47,825 nt of DNA from an uncultured Marinoscillum sp. (GCA_902605755.1 CACLDR010000009.1:1-47825); one strand, 5' to 3'; counted from the stretch's first letter, positions 1-10,200 are shown. A program made the numbers and translations. Notes: a model not told the origin generated them from the sequence alone.

Positions 1-122
1 AATTTAGAAAAATTTCTTTTTCTGATTTGATAGCTAGCCTCTTTTAAGTGGTCAGATACCTTTACGAAATCTGAGGATATTTTACCTAAAAATTTAGGAT
101 TTAGGTCAGGGTCATTGTACAT
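1..122 (-). CDS. Unidentified protein, N-terminal 40 residues only (partial)
   Basis: An open minus-strand frame starts at an ATG (plus-strand CAT at 120-122) and runs off the left edge without a stop. The peptide begins MYNDPDLNPKFLGK and continues with a mixed charged/hydrophobic sequence containing VSDHLKEASYQIRKR, which reads like real protein rather than AT-rich noise. It overlaps the 3' end of the rRNA methyltransferase gene by 11 bases, so the two are probably translationally coupled. The ORF track misses it because it has no stop in the window. I do not recognise the family and assign no function. Confidence 0.55.
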   Translation of the reverse strand, partial: MYNDPDLNPKFLGKISSDFVKVSDHLKEASYQIRKRNFSK

Positions 123-1518
123 ACTGTTTTGATTTTAATAATACTATATTTTCAATGTGTTGAGTATGCGGAAACATATCAATTGGTTGAGTTTTAATCG
201 CTTCATAGTGCTCACTCATGAGTTCCATATCTCGTGCTTGTGTAGCTGGATTACAGCTCACGTATACGATTCTTTCAGGGTTTAAATGAATAAGTGCTTT
301 GATTACATTTTGATGCATGCCCATTCGAGGGGGATCAGTGATGATTAGCTCTGGACGTCCGTGTACCTTAATAAAAGACCCACTAAGCATATCCTTTATG
401 TCTCCGGCGTAAAATGCGGTATTATTGATTTTATTAAGCTTTGAGTTAGCGCGTGCATCCTCAACTGCTTCAGGAACCGATTCTATTCCAATTACTTTTC
501 GGCAATTTTTGGCAATAAAGTTGGCAATGGTTCCGGTGCCTGAATATAGATCAAATACGAGCTCGTTACCTTTCAAACCAGCAAATGCGAGTATTTTCTT
601 GTAAAGTTCATAGGCCTGCGTCGGATTAGTTTGAAAAAATGATTTAGGGCCAATTTTAAAGCGAAGATCACCTATTTTTTCGATGATAAAGTCCTTACCC
701 CTATAAGTCGTGATGTGTTGATCGTAAATGGTTTCATTTTTTTTCAAATTTACTAAGTAAAGTAGGGAAGATAACTTTGGAAACTGCTTTGATAGAAATT
801 GCATAACTTTTTTTATTTTCTCCTGATTGGCTTCTCCAAATTGGACAATTACCATGGTCTCTTGAGTAGTGGTTGTTCGAATGATTAGGTTCCTCAACAG
901 GCCTTTTTGTTTTCTTATATCAAAAAAAGTGAGGTTTTGAGCGTTTGAGAAATTTTTTAACGCTAACCTGATTGCATTAGACGGATTTGGCTGTAAGTGA
1001 CAGTAATTGATATCCAATATTTTATCAAACATTTTTGGAATATGGAAGCCTAACGCATTTTTATTGATAATTCTTTTTGTTTGAATTTCTTCTTGCGTTA
1101 ACCATTTTTTATTGGAGAAGGTATACTCTAATTTATTTCGGTAATGATCTGTTTCAACAGATCCTAAAATAGGCTCAGCTTCGGGCAGCTTCATTTTGCT
1201 TATTTTCCTCAAGTTTTCTCTGACTTGTTGGGCCTTAAATCTTAACTGCGCAGCATAATTTAGATGCTGCCATTTACACCCACCGCAAACACCGAAATGT
1301 TCACATAATGGTGCTGTCCTATAGATCGATTTTTTATGAAAAAATATAGGATGTCCAACTAGATACTTTTTTTCTCTACCAATGATTTTGACATCTATGA
1401 AATCTCCAGGAGCACCTTGATTCACAAAAATCACATGATCATCTTTTCTACCTACTGCTTTTCCTGTGGAAGAAATACCTGTAATTTCCATTCTTTCAAT
1501 AATCTCTACTTTTCGCAT
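112..1518 (-). CDS. rlmD: 23S rRNA (uracil-5-)-methyltransferase, RlmD/RumA type
   Basis: This is a SAM-dependent RNA m5U methyltransferase of the TrmA/RlmD superfamily, acting on 23S rRNA in the cytoplasm. An N-terminal TRAM-like RNA-binding beta-barrel spans roughly residues 5-60. A cysteine cluster follows (C72, C78, C81 in CEHFGVCGGC), with a likely fourth ligand in DINYCHLQ, giving the [4Fe-4S] site typical of RlmD. The Rossmann domain carries the SAM motif DLYSGTGTIANF, then DPPRMG and the catalytic-cysteine motif YVSCNPATQARD near the C terminus. The length of 468 residues is normal for the Bacteroidota form. RlmD versus the related RlmC/TrmA cannot be fully separated by eye; the iron-sulphur cluster argues for RlmD. 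Its stop overlaps the start of the next minus-strand gene. Confidence 0.9.
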   Translation of the reverse strand: MRKVEIIERMEITGISSTGKAVGRKDDHVIFVNQGAPGDFIDVKIIGREKKYLVGHPIFFHKKSIYRTAPLCEHFGVCGGCKWQHLNYAAQLRFKAQQVRENLRKISKMKLPEAEPILGSVETDHYRNKLEYTFSNKKWLTQEEIQTKRIINKNALGFHIPKMFDKILDINYCHLQPNPSNAIRLALKNFSNAQNLTFFDIRKQKGLLRNLIIRTTTTQETMVIVQFGEANQEKIKKVMQFLSKQFPKLSSLLYLVNLKKNETIYDQHITTYRGKDFIIEKIGDLRFKIGPKSFFQTNPTQAYELYKKILAFAGLKGNELVFDLYSGTGTIANFIAKNCRKVIGIESVPEAVEDARANSKLNKINNTAFYAGDIKDMLSGSFIKVHGRPELIITDPPRMGMHQNVIKALIHLNPERIVYVSCNPATQARDMELMSEHYEAIKTQPIDMFPHTQHIENIVLLKSKQYVQ

Positions 1519-1611
1519 AGAGCGTAAAAGTAGTAATTGTGATGGATTCCTTTTATATCATTTGCTCATTCTTAAGTTCTAAGTTAGATTAGCTAGACTT
1601 ACTAATCAAGT

Positions 1612-4174
1612 ATGAAAAATATTTTTTCAGTCATCATTATTTTCATGACAATGCCTGCCATGGCTTATCACATTGTGGGGGGGTGAGATTGAATTTGAGA
1701 TGGTATCGGCGGGTGAATATCGTATTAATTTGGTTCAATATTTTGATCGATTTCAAACGGATAATCCTAATCCAGAGGATCAAGTGCGAGTTTATATTTT
1801 TAGAAATTCTGATGGAGTGGAAATGTCTAATCATATATTAAATTTGGATGCCGAATCTTTGGTGAGTTATACCAATCCAGAATGTTCTTGGGAACAATTG
1901 ACTACCTCCAGAGTAATTTGGACTGGAGTGGTTGTTTTAAACCCTGAAGACTACCCAGATATCGGGGGTTATTCCATTGTATGGGAGCGTTGTTGTAGAA
2001 ATGCAGGAATTAAAAATATCATAAATCCTGGGGGTACAGGTATGAAATATGTAACTGAAATACCTCCTTTAATGGGTACGGATAATGAATTGTTCACAAA
2101 TTCTTCACCGCAGTTGTTTGCCCCTCTAGGAGATTACGCTTGTATAAATCAACTTTATTACACAGAATTTACAGGGATAGATCCCGACGGGGATTCATTG
2201 GTTTATTCATTGGCTAGACCTTTGAATTCATCCTCTGCAGTGGCTTTGCCTATCCCTCAGCCCGCACCGCATCCCTTGGTATTTTTTTCAGAGGGCTATG
2301 ATTTAGATAACATGATTTTAGGAAACCCCAGTCTCTCCATTAGCGACCGTGGGTTGTTACGTGTTAATCCGAGTGAGTCAGGATTATTTTTGTTTTCAGT
2401 TGTCGTTGAGGAATTTAGATTAGGCCTAAAAATTGGTCAGGTACAACGTGATTTTCAATTGTTGGTTAGATCCGAGGGCTGTGATCCTCCTGATCCACCA
2501 GTGGTAGGGATTCAAATTCCTGACAATGACAATTTTATTCCAGAAATAGATGTACTGAATTATAGTTTATCGGATGATAAATGTTTTGATTTTATTGTCA
2601 GAAATATTAGTGCTGGAGAGACTATTAGTTTAATGGCGGAGGCCGTTAATTTTGAGGAAGAGGTGAATGATATTTTTGAATTTAATATTTATGAAGACGT
2701 AAAATCTGATTCACTAGTTGTTGAGGTTTGTGCACCCGGTTGCCCACCACTTACAGGTATACCTTTTATTGTCGATTTAATTGCTGGAGATGATGCCTGC
2801 CCGCTACCTCAAATGGACACCTTACGCTTGAGCATAAAAGTGGAGCCTCCATCCAATACTTTTCCGACTTATGAAGTTTTGTATGTCGATACCCTTATAT
2901 CAGAGGGTGTGCGAATAGAGTTTCCAATTCATTCCTTTGATGAGGATCTTGATGATTTAAGTATTGATTATTTTGTAAGTGGACTTGCAGATCCTAGTAT
3001 TTTTGGATTTTCGTTAGAAGAAACAGAAAATGTTCCTGGCAATTTAAGTGCTGTTTTAGTTTGGGATACTCAATGTGGGAAGTATGATTTCTCAGATAGA
3101 CAGCAGTTTGATGTTTTTGTGATTGTAGAAGATGCCGATACCTGTCAAAATTCAAATTTTAATTTTGCTCGATATGATTTATCTGTAAATCTGCCTTCAA
3201 ATACCGAACCAATTATTTCTATTCCAAATTATCCCGATTATGATGTTACCATTGAACCCAAAGAAATCCTAAATTTTACTCTTTTTAGTGAAGATGAAGA
3301 CGGAGATCGTATTAGTTTGCGCATGGATGGAGTTGGGTTTAATCCTATTGATTTAGGTGTAGATTTTCAAGAGAGGATCGGCGAAAATAATACTGAAGCT
3401 GATTTTAGCTGGACAGCTGACTGTAATTACTTATCTGCCTCTGGCGTTGATAAATTTAAATTTCTTTTTTTGGCTGAAGATGAGGATAAATGCAATATTA
3501 CTAATACAGATACGGTAATTTTTGTAGTCAACGTGGTCGCTCCGGAAAATCAAAGTCCAGTAATTGATAGATTTGAGCCTATACAATTAGAGGTTAATGA
3601 GCCTTTTAGCCTTCAAATTGAGGCATTTGATTTCGATGTGACAGATAGTATAAGTTTGGGTTTTTCCGAGGAGTATAGCAGACCTAATTCTCCATCTTTG
3701 CAGATGAAAACCCAAACAGGACGGGGAGCGGTAGATGCAACGCTCTATTGGCAACCAGAATGCTCTTTATTGAGAAATGGTGCTAATTCAACTTATGACT
3801 TAATTTTCATTGCTGAGGATGATCATTGTCCTTCGTCTGCATACGATACTACCAGAATACGCTTTGAAATAGTAGAAACTAGAACTAGATTCGAAAATTT
3901 TTTACCTCCAAATGCATTTTCTCCTAATGGAGATGGCTTCAATGAAGAATTCAGGTTATCAGGTTATGATGACTCTACCAAAAACTTACCAACAGACAAT
4001 TGCGAAGATACTTTTGAATATGTTGCCATTTACAACCGAGTGGGTATTGAAGTTTTTTACAGCGAGGACCGATCCTTTGTTTGGGAGGGGAAACAGTCAC
4101 CTCCAGGCCTTTATTATTATCTTTTAAATTTTTCAAAAACTGATTATAAAGGTCATTTATTATTACTTAAATAA
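1612..4174 (+). pseudogene. Large secreted gliding-motility-associated (T9SS type B sorting) protein, frameshifted in its signal peptide
   Basis: The body (833 residues from the TTG at 1673 in the ORF track) ends in a C-terminal domain with LPPNAFSPNGDGFNEEF and a closing GLYYYLLNF...GHLLLLK. This is the gliding-motility-associated/CHU_C domain that sends cargo through type IX secretion and to the cell surface. The middle holds several Ig/cadherin-like repeats rich in D and E (DPDGDSL, DEDLDDL, EDEDGDR). The natural N terminus is upstream: ATG at 1612 encodes MKNIFSVIIIFMTMPAMA, a good signal peptide, then YHIVGG. It is interrupted because a run of seven Gs (1677-1683) shifts into TGA at 1684; six Gs would give the family-typical HIVGGEIEFE. 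As written, a secreted product cannot be made. The cause may be sequencing error, phase variation or true decay. The 3' end overlaps the convergent gene by 8 bases. Confidence 0.8.
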
Positions 4175-4874
4175 ATAATAGCTTGTGTGTTTTGATAAAG
4201 ACCTCTTGATCGTACCAAAGAATTTTGATCCATGTGTCATGCCTACTTAATACCTCAATGAGATGACCCTTTTCTATAATCTCAATTGGTTCAGCACCTG
4301 CTGATGGCGCCGACATGAGAATCGTATTATCAGTTTTGATGATAGCCTGGTCATTCTCAAATAAGTCGTTGACCAAAATTCCTAAGATAAAAATCATACT
4401 TATTTGAGTATAAATAATGGTGCGAAAGGATCTTTTTGATCGTTTTTTGCGAAAGCTCAAAAAAGTCAAAAACATTAAAATTATAAATATGCTCATTTCA
4501 ACTTCTCTTTTGAATTGAATTAATAAATTTCTGAAGAAGTAATAATCTGAGTATTCATAACCCACTAAATCATTTTTTTCTGCAATGTCTCTTATCTTCT
4601 CTAAGGCTTGCTCATTTGATGTCAGAATATAATAACTATTCAAATGAAAAAGGGCTTGAACATAGTTTCCGAGTCCTTCATTTATGTAGGCTAATTTTAA
4701 CAAGAGAGCAGGGCTGGCTTTTCCTGTCGCAATTATCTCACTAAATATTGCCTTTGACTCAGTGTATTTCTTTGATTTAAAGAGCGAGTCTGCCTTAAAT
4801 AATTTGGGACTAGCTTCACTGTCTAAGGCATGTAAAATTAGAAATACTAAAAATAATAAAAACTTATAATTCAT
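4167..4874 (-). CDS. BatE-like TPR and SH3-domain membrane protein
   Basis: The 235-residue protein starts with a signal peptide (MNYKFLLFLVFLILHALDSEA). A short tetratricopeptide region follows (about residues 25-100, LFKADSLFKSKKYTESKAIF and LLKLAYINEGLGNYVQALFH). Two hydrophobic segments then appear (about 127-143 and 153-170), separated by a basic KKRSKRSFR loop. The C-terminal 50 residues look like a bacterial SH3 fold (VLSRHDTWIKILWYDQEVFI). This order matches Bacteroidota BatE proteins of aerotolerance operons, but here the gene stands alone with no batA-D neighbours, so the physiological role is unclear. It is convergent with, and overlaps by 8 bases, the gliding-type gene. Confidence 0.6.
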   Translation of the reverse strand: MNYKFLLFLVFLILHALDSEASPKLFKADSLFKSKKYTESKAIFSEIIATGKASPALLLKLAYINEGLGNYVQALFHLNSYYILTSNEQALEKIRDIAEKNDLVGYEYSDYYFFRNLLIQFKREVEMSIFIILMFLTFLSFRKKRSKRSFRTIIYTQISMIFILGILVNDLFENDQAIIKTDNTILMSAPSAGAEPIEIIEKGHLIEVLSRHDTWIKILWYDQEVFIKTHKLLFI

Positions 4875-4878
4875 TTAG

Positions 4879-4909
4879 TTTGATTTTGTATAATGGGTGC
4901 ATAGTTTTG
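4879..4909 (+). promoter_or_regulatory. Bacteroidota-type promoter for tRNA-Lys
   Basis: TTTG at 4879-4882 (-33 element), a 19-base spacer, and TAGTTTTG at 4902-4909 (-7 element, consensus TAnnTTTG). Transcription would begin near 4915, about 55 bases before the tRNA. Both boxes and the spacer match the consensus exactly. Confidence 0.7.
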
Positions 4910-4970
4910 TATGGCAATTTACTCAAAGGAATTATGTTTCACCCAACAATTTTTTGTTAAAAATACTTAC

Positions 4971-5046
4971 GATTCGTTAGCTCAGCTGGTAGAGCATCTC
5001 CCTTTTAAGGAGAGGGTCCTGGGTTCGAACCCCAGACGGATCACCA
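4971..5046 (+). tRNA. tRNA-Lys (anticodon TTT)
   Basis: The 76 bases fold as a full cloverleaf. The acceptor stem GATTCGT/ACGGATC has one T-G wobble. The D arm is GCTC-AGCTGGTA-GAGC, the anticodon stem TCTCC/GGAGA encloses loop CTTTTAA with anticodon TTT, and the T arm is CTGGG-TTCGAAC-CCCAG. The discriminator is A5043 and CCA is encoded at 5044-5046. It has its own promoter upstream and a hairpin terminator immediately downstream. The ORF track entry 4911..5120 is an artefact across this gene. Confidence 0.97.
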
Positions 5047-5048
5047 TA

Positions 5049-5073
5049 AAACCAGATTTAATCTGGTTTTTTT
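5049..5073 (+). terminator. Rho-independent terminator of tRNA-Lys
   Basis: AAACCAGAT, loop TTA, ATCTGGTTT, followed by a run of T residues. The 9-bp perfect stem begins two bases after the encoded CCA. Confidence 0.8.
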
Positions 5074-5075
5074 AT

Positions 5076-5462
5076 TTCTTATTTTTTTTAAAATCTTTTT
5101 TGTTTACTCATTTGCTTTAAGAGGATATTTCGTAAAATCATTTATGATGTTAACAGGTATAAATACTGTATTACAGTGTATGAACCGGCATTTCATTTGA
5201 TTAAATGAAATTTGATCTTTTACCCGCATTTTCAGTTATTGAAATCATTTATTGGTTATTCTTTCTAATAGATTTATCTTTATTACGTTTTTGAGTTGAT
5301 TATTTTGATATATTCACCTTCCGTATTCTTTAATATTTCTATCTTCCGCAAAGAAAAAGTCATATCTTTTATGTTTTAGCAGGTTTTATGAGATACTTTA
5401 AATCAATGATACTATTGATACTTGATAACTTTAAAAACTTATTATTTGCAAATTAAAAGTCC
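5076..5462. promoter_or_regulatory. Intergenic region upstream of the ROK regulator with two palindromes
   Basis: No gene is seen here. Two perfect inverted repeats stand out: ACTGT-ATT-ACAGT at 5165-5177 and ATTTCATTT-GATT-AAATGAAAT at 5190-5211, only 12 bases apart. They lie about 250-300 bases before the ROK start and could be operators, for example for autoregulation. No exact TAnnTTTG -7 box was found in the region, so the promoter of the regulator is not located. Confidence 0.4.
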
Positions 5463-6686
5463 ATGAACAGTTCAAGAAGTTTAAAAAAGGATGTCTCATA
5501 TTTAAACAAGCTCAATAAAATAGAGGTTTTGGGGTTGATTCGAAGATCAAGCGAAATTTCAAGAGCTGATATTGTAAAAAAAACTAAACTTAGTGCACCC
5601 ACGGTAACCAGAATAGTGGACAGTTTGATTGAAAGTAACTTGGTGCGTATTGTCGGAAATGGAGATTCGACTGGAGGCAGACCTCCAAAGCTAATTAGAT
5701 TTGATGGTTCAAATAATTTCGTGATTGGCGTTGATTTGGGTTCAACTAGTATCAGGGCAGTAATCTCGGACTTAGATGGAAAGTTTGTAACTGAAATTGA
5801 GACTCCCACTGATCTTAAAGGTGGGTTTGAAAAAATATGCTTGCAGTTAGTGGAGCTCATTAATAAACTAATAGAACGTTCTAAACTAGTTGAAGATAAA
5901 ATACTGGGTGTTGGGCTAGCGGTTGCTGGTTTAATTAACAGTGAAACCGGTATTATTGAATATTCACCAATGTTTAAATGGAAGAAAGTCAATCTTCAGG
6001 AGGAGTTAAAAAAATATCTAAAAATAGCTGTTTTCTATGATAATGTGTCTCGCGTTACGGCTTTAGGAGAATTACTGTATGGCGTAGGGAAAAAACACAA
6101 GAATTTCATTTGTGTTAACGTAGGTTTTGGTATTGGAGCTGGTATCATTATTAATGGGGAACCTTTTTTTGGTAATCGAGGCTTTTCAGGTGAATTTGGG
6201 CATATAATAGTAAATCATAATAGTCCCCATACAGATGCAGATGGCATCAGAGGATGTATTGAAGCACTTTCTTCGGGCTACGGTATTGCTGAAATTGCAA
6301 AAGATCAAATTAATTCTGGTAAGGAGAGTAGCATATTGAGCGATGTCAAAGGTAACACAGAGAAAATTACAGCAGAAATAGTAATAAATGCAGCAAAAGA
6401 GGAGGATACTCTTGCGTTGAAAATAGTGGATGAAGCCATGACTTACTTGGGAATTGGTGTAGATAGCCTAATCAAATTATTCAATCCAGAAATTATTGTT
6501 TTTAGTGGAGGGCTTGCCAAATCTGGAGAGATATTTTTTAACAAATTGGAAAAGCATATATTGGAGAATAAATTGCGTGAGATAAAATATATCGTAAAAC
6601 TAGTACCATCATCATTTGATGAAGATGCCACCTTGATTGGAGCTTTTTCACTAGTCACATCTAAAATACTCCAATTCGACAGTTAG
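5463..6686 (+). CDS. ROK-family transcriptional regulator (NagC/XylR type)
   Basis: An N-terminal winged helix-turn-helix (about residues 20-65; ISRADIVKKTKLSAPTVTRI) is followed by the linker GGRPPKL and a ROK sugar-kinase-like domain starting at VIGVDLGSTS (about residue 80). The domain ends with the FSGGLAKSG-type motif. Such proteins are usually repressors released by a sugar or sugar derivative. The ROK signature keeps GEFGH (about residue 243) and a final RGCIE, but the expected CxCGxxGC zinc cluster is replaced by HTDADGIRGC, with only the last cysteine left. Structural zinc is therefore probably absent or bound differently. As the first gene of the co-directional locus, upstream of susC, it is the best candidate for its regulator; the effector is unknown. 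Confidence 0.88.
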   Translation: MNSSRSLKKDVSYLNKLNKIEVLGLIRRSSEISRADIVKKTKLSAPTVTRIVDSLIESNLVRIVGNGDSTGGRPPKLIRFDGSNNFVIGVDLGSTSIRAVISDLDGKFVTEIETPTDLKGGFEKICLQLVELINKLIERSKLVEDKILGVGLAVAGLINSETGIIEYSPMFKWKKVNLQEELKKYLKIAVFYDNVSRVTALGELLYGVGKKHKNFICVNVGFGIGAGIIINGEPFFGNRGFSGEFGHIIVNHNSPHTDADGIRGCIEALSSGYGIAEIAKDQINSGKESSILSDVKGNTEKITAEIVINAAKEEDTLALKIVDEAMTYLGIGVDSLIKLFNPEIIVFSGGLAKSGEIFFNKLEKHILENKLREIKYIVKLVPSSFDEDATLIGAFSLVTSKILQFDS

Positions 6687-7211
6687 CCTTACTTAATTTG
6701 CATTTTAGTCACACTCAATTTTTTATATTTTTGTGACTTTATGAAGCAAGGTAATTTATGAATTATTTTAGCGTAAATAAATAAAAAAAACGTAAGGGTA
6801 AGATGTAATTTGGAGCAATAATTATTTTTCCCAAACACGAGCAATGTGCAATTTCAAAATAAAGTTTACTGTAAAATAAGTATATTCTCCTTTTTTATCA
6901 ATTTTTTAAAAAAAATCTTTTTTTTTCATTTTTTCATTTTTTTACCTGTTTTTATGCTATTTAAACTGCCAATTCAATCGAAGTATGAAATATCTAAATT
7001 TTTGATTCCTATTTAATAAATAATTCGCAAAAGACCTACTTAGCATCATGGTTCATAAGTTTTGGATTTCTTAGAATGGATCTTACTTTTGTTAGATTAG
7101 AAAGTATCTACGTCGTTTTTTACAACCAGATATACTATTCTATTGATAAATTAATTAACAATAATTAATAATATAAAGATTCAATATATATCAACTAAAT
7201 AACTAACAATT
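6687..7211. promoter_or_regulatory. ROK-susC intergenic region
   Basis: No gene is visible. Shortly after the ROK stop there is a 7-bp inverted repeat, AGTCACA (6707-6713) and TGTGACT (6732-6738), and a further TAGTCACA copy lies inside the ROK 3' end (6652-6659). A strongly T-biased tract occupies about 6890-6950. The susC promoter lies at 7061-7091, and the stretch before the susC start is AT-rich (about 7141-7211), as expected for a Bacteroidota leader. Confidence 0.5.
7061..7091 (+). promoter_or_regulatory. Promoter of susC
   Basis: TTTG at 7061-7064, a 19-base spacer, and TACTTTTG at 7084-7091 match the Bacteroidota sigma-A consensus TTTG-N19-TAnnTTTG. A start near 7098 would give a leader of roughly 115 bases. 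The architecture equals that of the tRNA-Lys promoter in this window. Confidence 0.7.
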
Positions 7212-10200
7212 ATGAAGAAGAAAATTTTGCTTTTAAGCATTTCCTTATTACTCATGATTGGGTCTACTATAGCCCAAAGAGCAGTAACGGGAAAAGTGAC
7301 TTCCAGTGATGATGGAACAGGAATTCCTGGGGTAAATGTCATTCTAAAAGGGACTACATCGGGTACAATTACTGATTTTGATGGAAACTATCGTTTGGAA
7401 GTCCCAGAAGAAGGAGGAACGCTTGTTTACTCTTTTATAGGTCTTAACTCTCAAGAAAGTGTAATAGGCTCAAGATCAGTCGTGGATATTGTGATGACTG
7501 CGGATCTTGCTGAACTCGAGGAAATAGTAGTACTGGGTTATAATGTTCAAGACAGGACAGATGTTACCTCAGCGATCGCCTCAGTTGATGTTACTAACAT
7601 GTCGAAGCGATCGACAGCAGATGTAACGCAGGCCCTTCAAGGAACTGTTACAGGAGTAAAAATAAAGTATACTGATGCAAATCCAGGTTCACCTATTAAT
7701 ATGACAATTAGAGGTGTGAGTTCCCCTAGTGGAACATCGGGTTCGCCGCCACTAGTAGTGGTAGATGGTGTCATGATTTCTGGATTACAAAATGTCTCTT
7801 TTGAGAATATCGTAGGTAATGGAGATGGAAACAGAACAACTACTGGTCTTGAAAACATAAATCCCAATGATATTGAGTCTATGGAAATATTGAAAGATGC
7901 CTCTGCAGCAGCAATTTATGGTTCAAGAGCTGCAAATGGCGTAATATTAATAACCACTAAGAAAGGAAAAAAAGGGGCGCCGCAAGTAAGTTTTAACGCA
8001 GAAGTTGGAGTTCAAACACCATACAAAGGTCCTGAAACAGCGAATACTGAGCAATATATGCAAATTTTACAAAGCATGTACGGTCAAGATTTAGGTGGTG
8101 AGGCTAACGATTTTCTCATGCCGCAAGCAGCTCTAGATTACTTGGATGATCCTAGTCAATTCAGTTCATATGATTGGTATGACCTTGTCTACAGCGAAGC
8201 CTTCACGCAAACGTATGATGTAGCAGTTTCGGGAGGTGGCGATTTTGGTAACTACCGCGTTTCAGCAGGATATAAGGATCAGGATGGTGTGGCATTAGGG
8301 ACGGGTTATGAAAGGATAAATCTGAGGGCAAATTCTGATTTTAATGTTTCTAAAAAACTTAAATTTGGACAATCAATAGCTATTTCTAATTCTGAAGTCC
8401 TTCCTGAACCATATGCATTTAGTCGTTCAGTCATGTTTAAGGCTATTGCTCAGGTACCTCATTTCTCTCCTTATGGCATCAATCCAGATCCCGCAAATGA
8501 TCCCTCAGCACCGCCGAGAACGAGATCTTTTTATTGGGGTGGAGGGGATAATCCCGAGGCACTGATAAGAAACCCATTGGACTACGCTAATTTCTGGAGT
8601 AAAAGTGATAAGCAAAGTACTGTCACAGCTAATTTATATGGTGAATATCAGATAATTTCAGGATTGAAGTTTAGATTGAGCGGATCTTATAACAGAACCG
8701 AGGGATACTTCAAAGAAAGAACAAGGACTTTAAGTCAACCTGAGGAATATTTCAACGCCGAGCGGTTTTTAAATGAAACTGAGATTGAAGACTCAAATTG
8801 GAACGTCGATAATATTTTAAGTTATGACAAAACAATTGGTAAACACAGCATTAATGCTCTTGTGGGATACGTGGCACAGCAATTTACCACACGATCTCTC
8901 AGTGGAACTAAAGAACTTTTCTTGTCAGACATAACCTCTACATTCGATGGACCAGGTGCTGACCCTAATTTGACAGAGCTGAATGGTAATTTGGAAGAAT
9001 ACAGAATGACTTCGATTATTTCTTCACTTTTTTATTCTTTCGATGACAGATACACAGTAAACTTCACTTTTCGCCGCGATGGCTCCTCAAGATTTGACGA
9101 ATCCGTAAGGTATGGAGACTTTCCTGGTATTTCTGGTGGTTGGACCCTTTCAAATGAGGGTTTCTGGAGAAATAGTGGATTATCTAATGTAATCAATCGC
9201 CTTAAACTTCGTGCTTCATACGGTGTCTTAGGACGCCAAGTAACCTCTGTTTACAGGCCGCAGGCTACATTGTCATTTATACCTTATTCTTTAGGTGGTG
9301 GTGTGGTTAATGGTCTTATGACCCCTGGCCCGATTAATCCGTTTATATCGTGGGAAGAATCGAAGACAACGAATTTTGGGGTTGATTTCGGATTGTATGA
9401 AGATAAGTTAACAGCATCAGTGGATGTTTTCGAACGCCAAACTGCCCAACTTATCTCGGCTATCGTCATACCATCTTCTGCGGGTGGAGGCGAAATTCAG
9501 ACCAATGATGGTGAGATAAACAATTCGGGTGTAGAAATAGAATTAAATTTTAACCAAGATATTGGTCCAGTTAATGTTAATGTTGGATTTAATGCAACAT
9601 ATATCTGGACGAGATTAACAAGTATCCCTGAGGACCTTATTTATGGTGATGGAGCTCCGGAATGGGATGTTCCTCATGTGTCACAAACATTTGAAGGTAG
9701 ATCACCGGGTGAATTTTGGTTGATCGAGACTGATGGTATTTTTAAGTCCCAGGCAGAAATAGATTCCCATGTAAGTTCAGATGGAACAGTTATTCAGCCA
9801 GATGCTCAACCAGGTGACATTAGATTTGTAGATGCAAATGATGATGGACAGATTACTTCTGAGCCTGAGGGTGGTGATCGAGTTTTCAGTGGACTGGGGA
9901 TTGCACCATGGAACGCAGGCCTGAATATAAATGCCACATACAGTAATTTTGATCTTACCCTTAGTTTTTATGGTAATTTTGGAAGCAAAGTTTATAATGG
10001 ACCAAAATATCTCTTAGAACAACCTTTTGGTTACGATAATTTCAGTCCGGCATTACTAGGGGCGTATGATGCCGCAACAAATCCAAATTCTAACTTTCCA
10101 AGAAACAATCCAAATGATGCAGGTGAAAATTGGAATTCTAGGCCTGATTCAGATCGCTATTTAGAAAATGGTAATTTTGTAAAAGCTTCTTTAATCCAAT

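Noticed and set aside
4911-5120. 69-residue plus-strand ORF
   Set aside because: It reads through the tRNA-Lys gene and its terminator; the apparent protein is a translation of the cloverleaf.
5453-5992. 179-residue minus-strand ORF opposite the ROK gene
   Set aside because: Low-complexity Ser/Leu-rich antisense shadow of a clear ROK coding sequence.
6707-6738. CRP-like TGTGA/TCACA site
   Set aside because: The half-sites face the wrong way (TCACA...TGTGA) and are 18 bases apart, not the TGTGA-N6-TCACA form.
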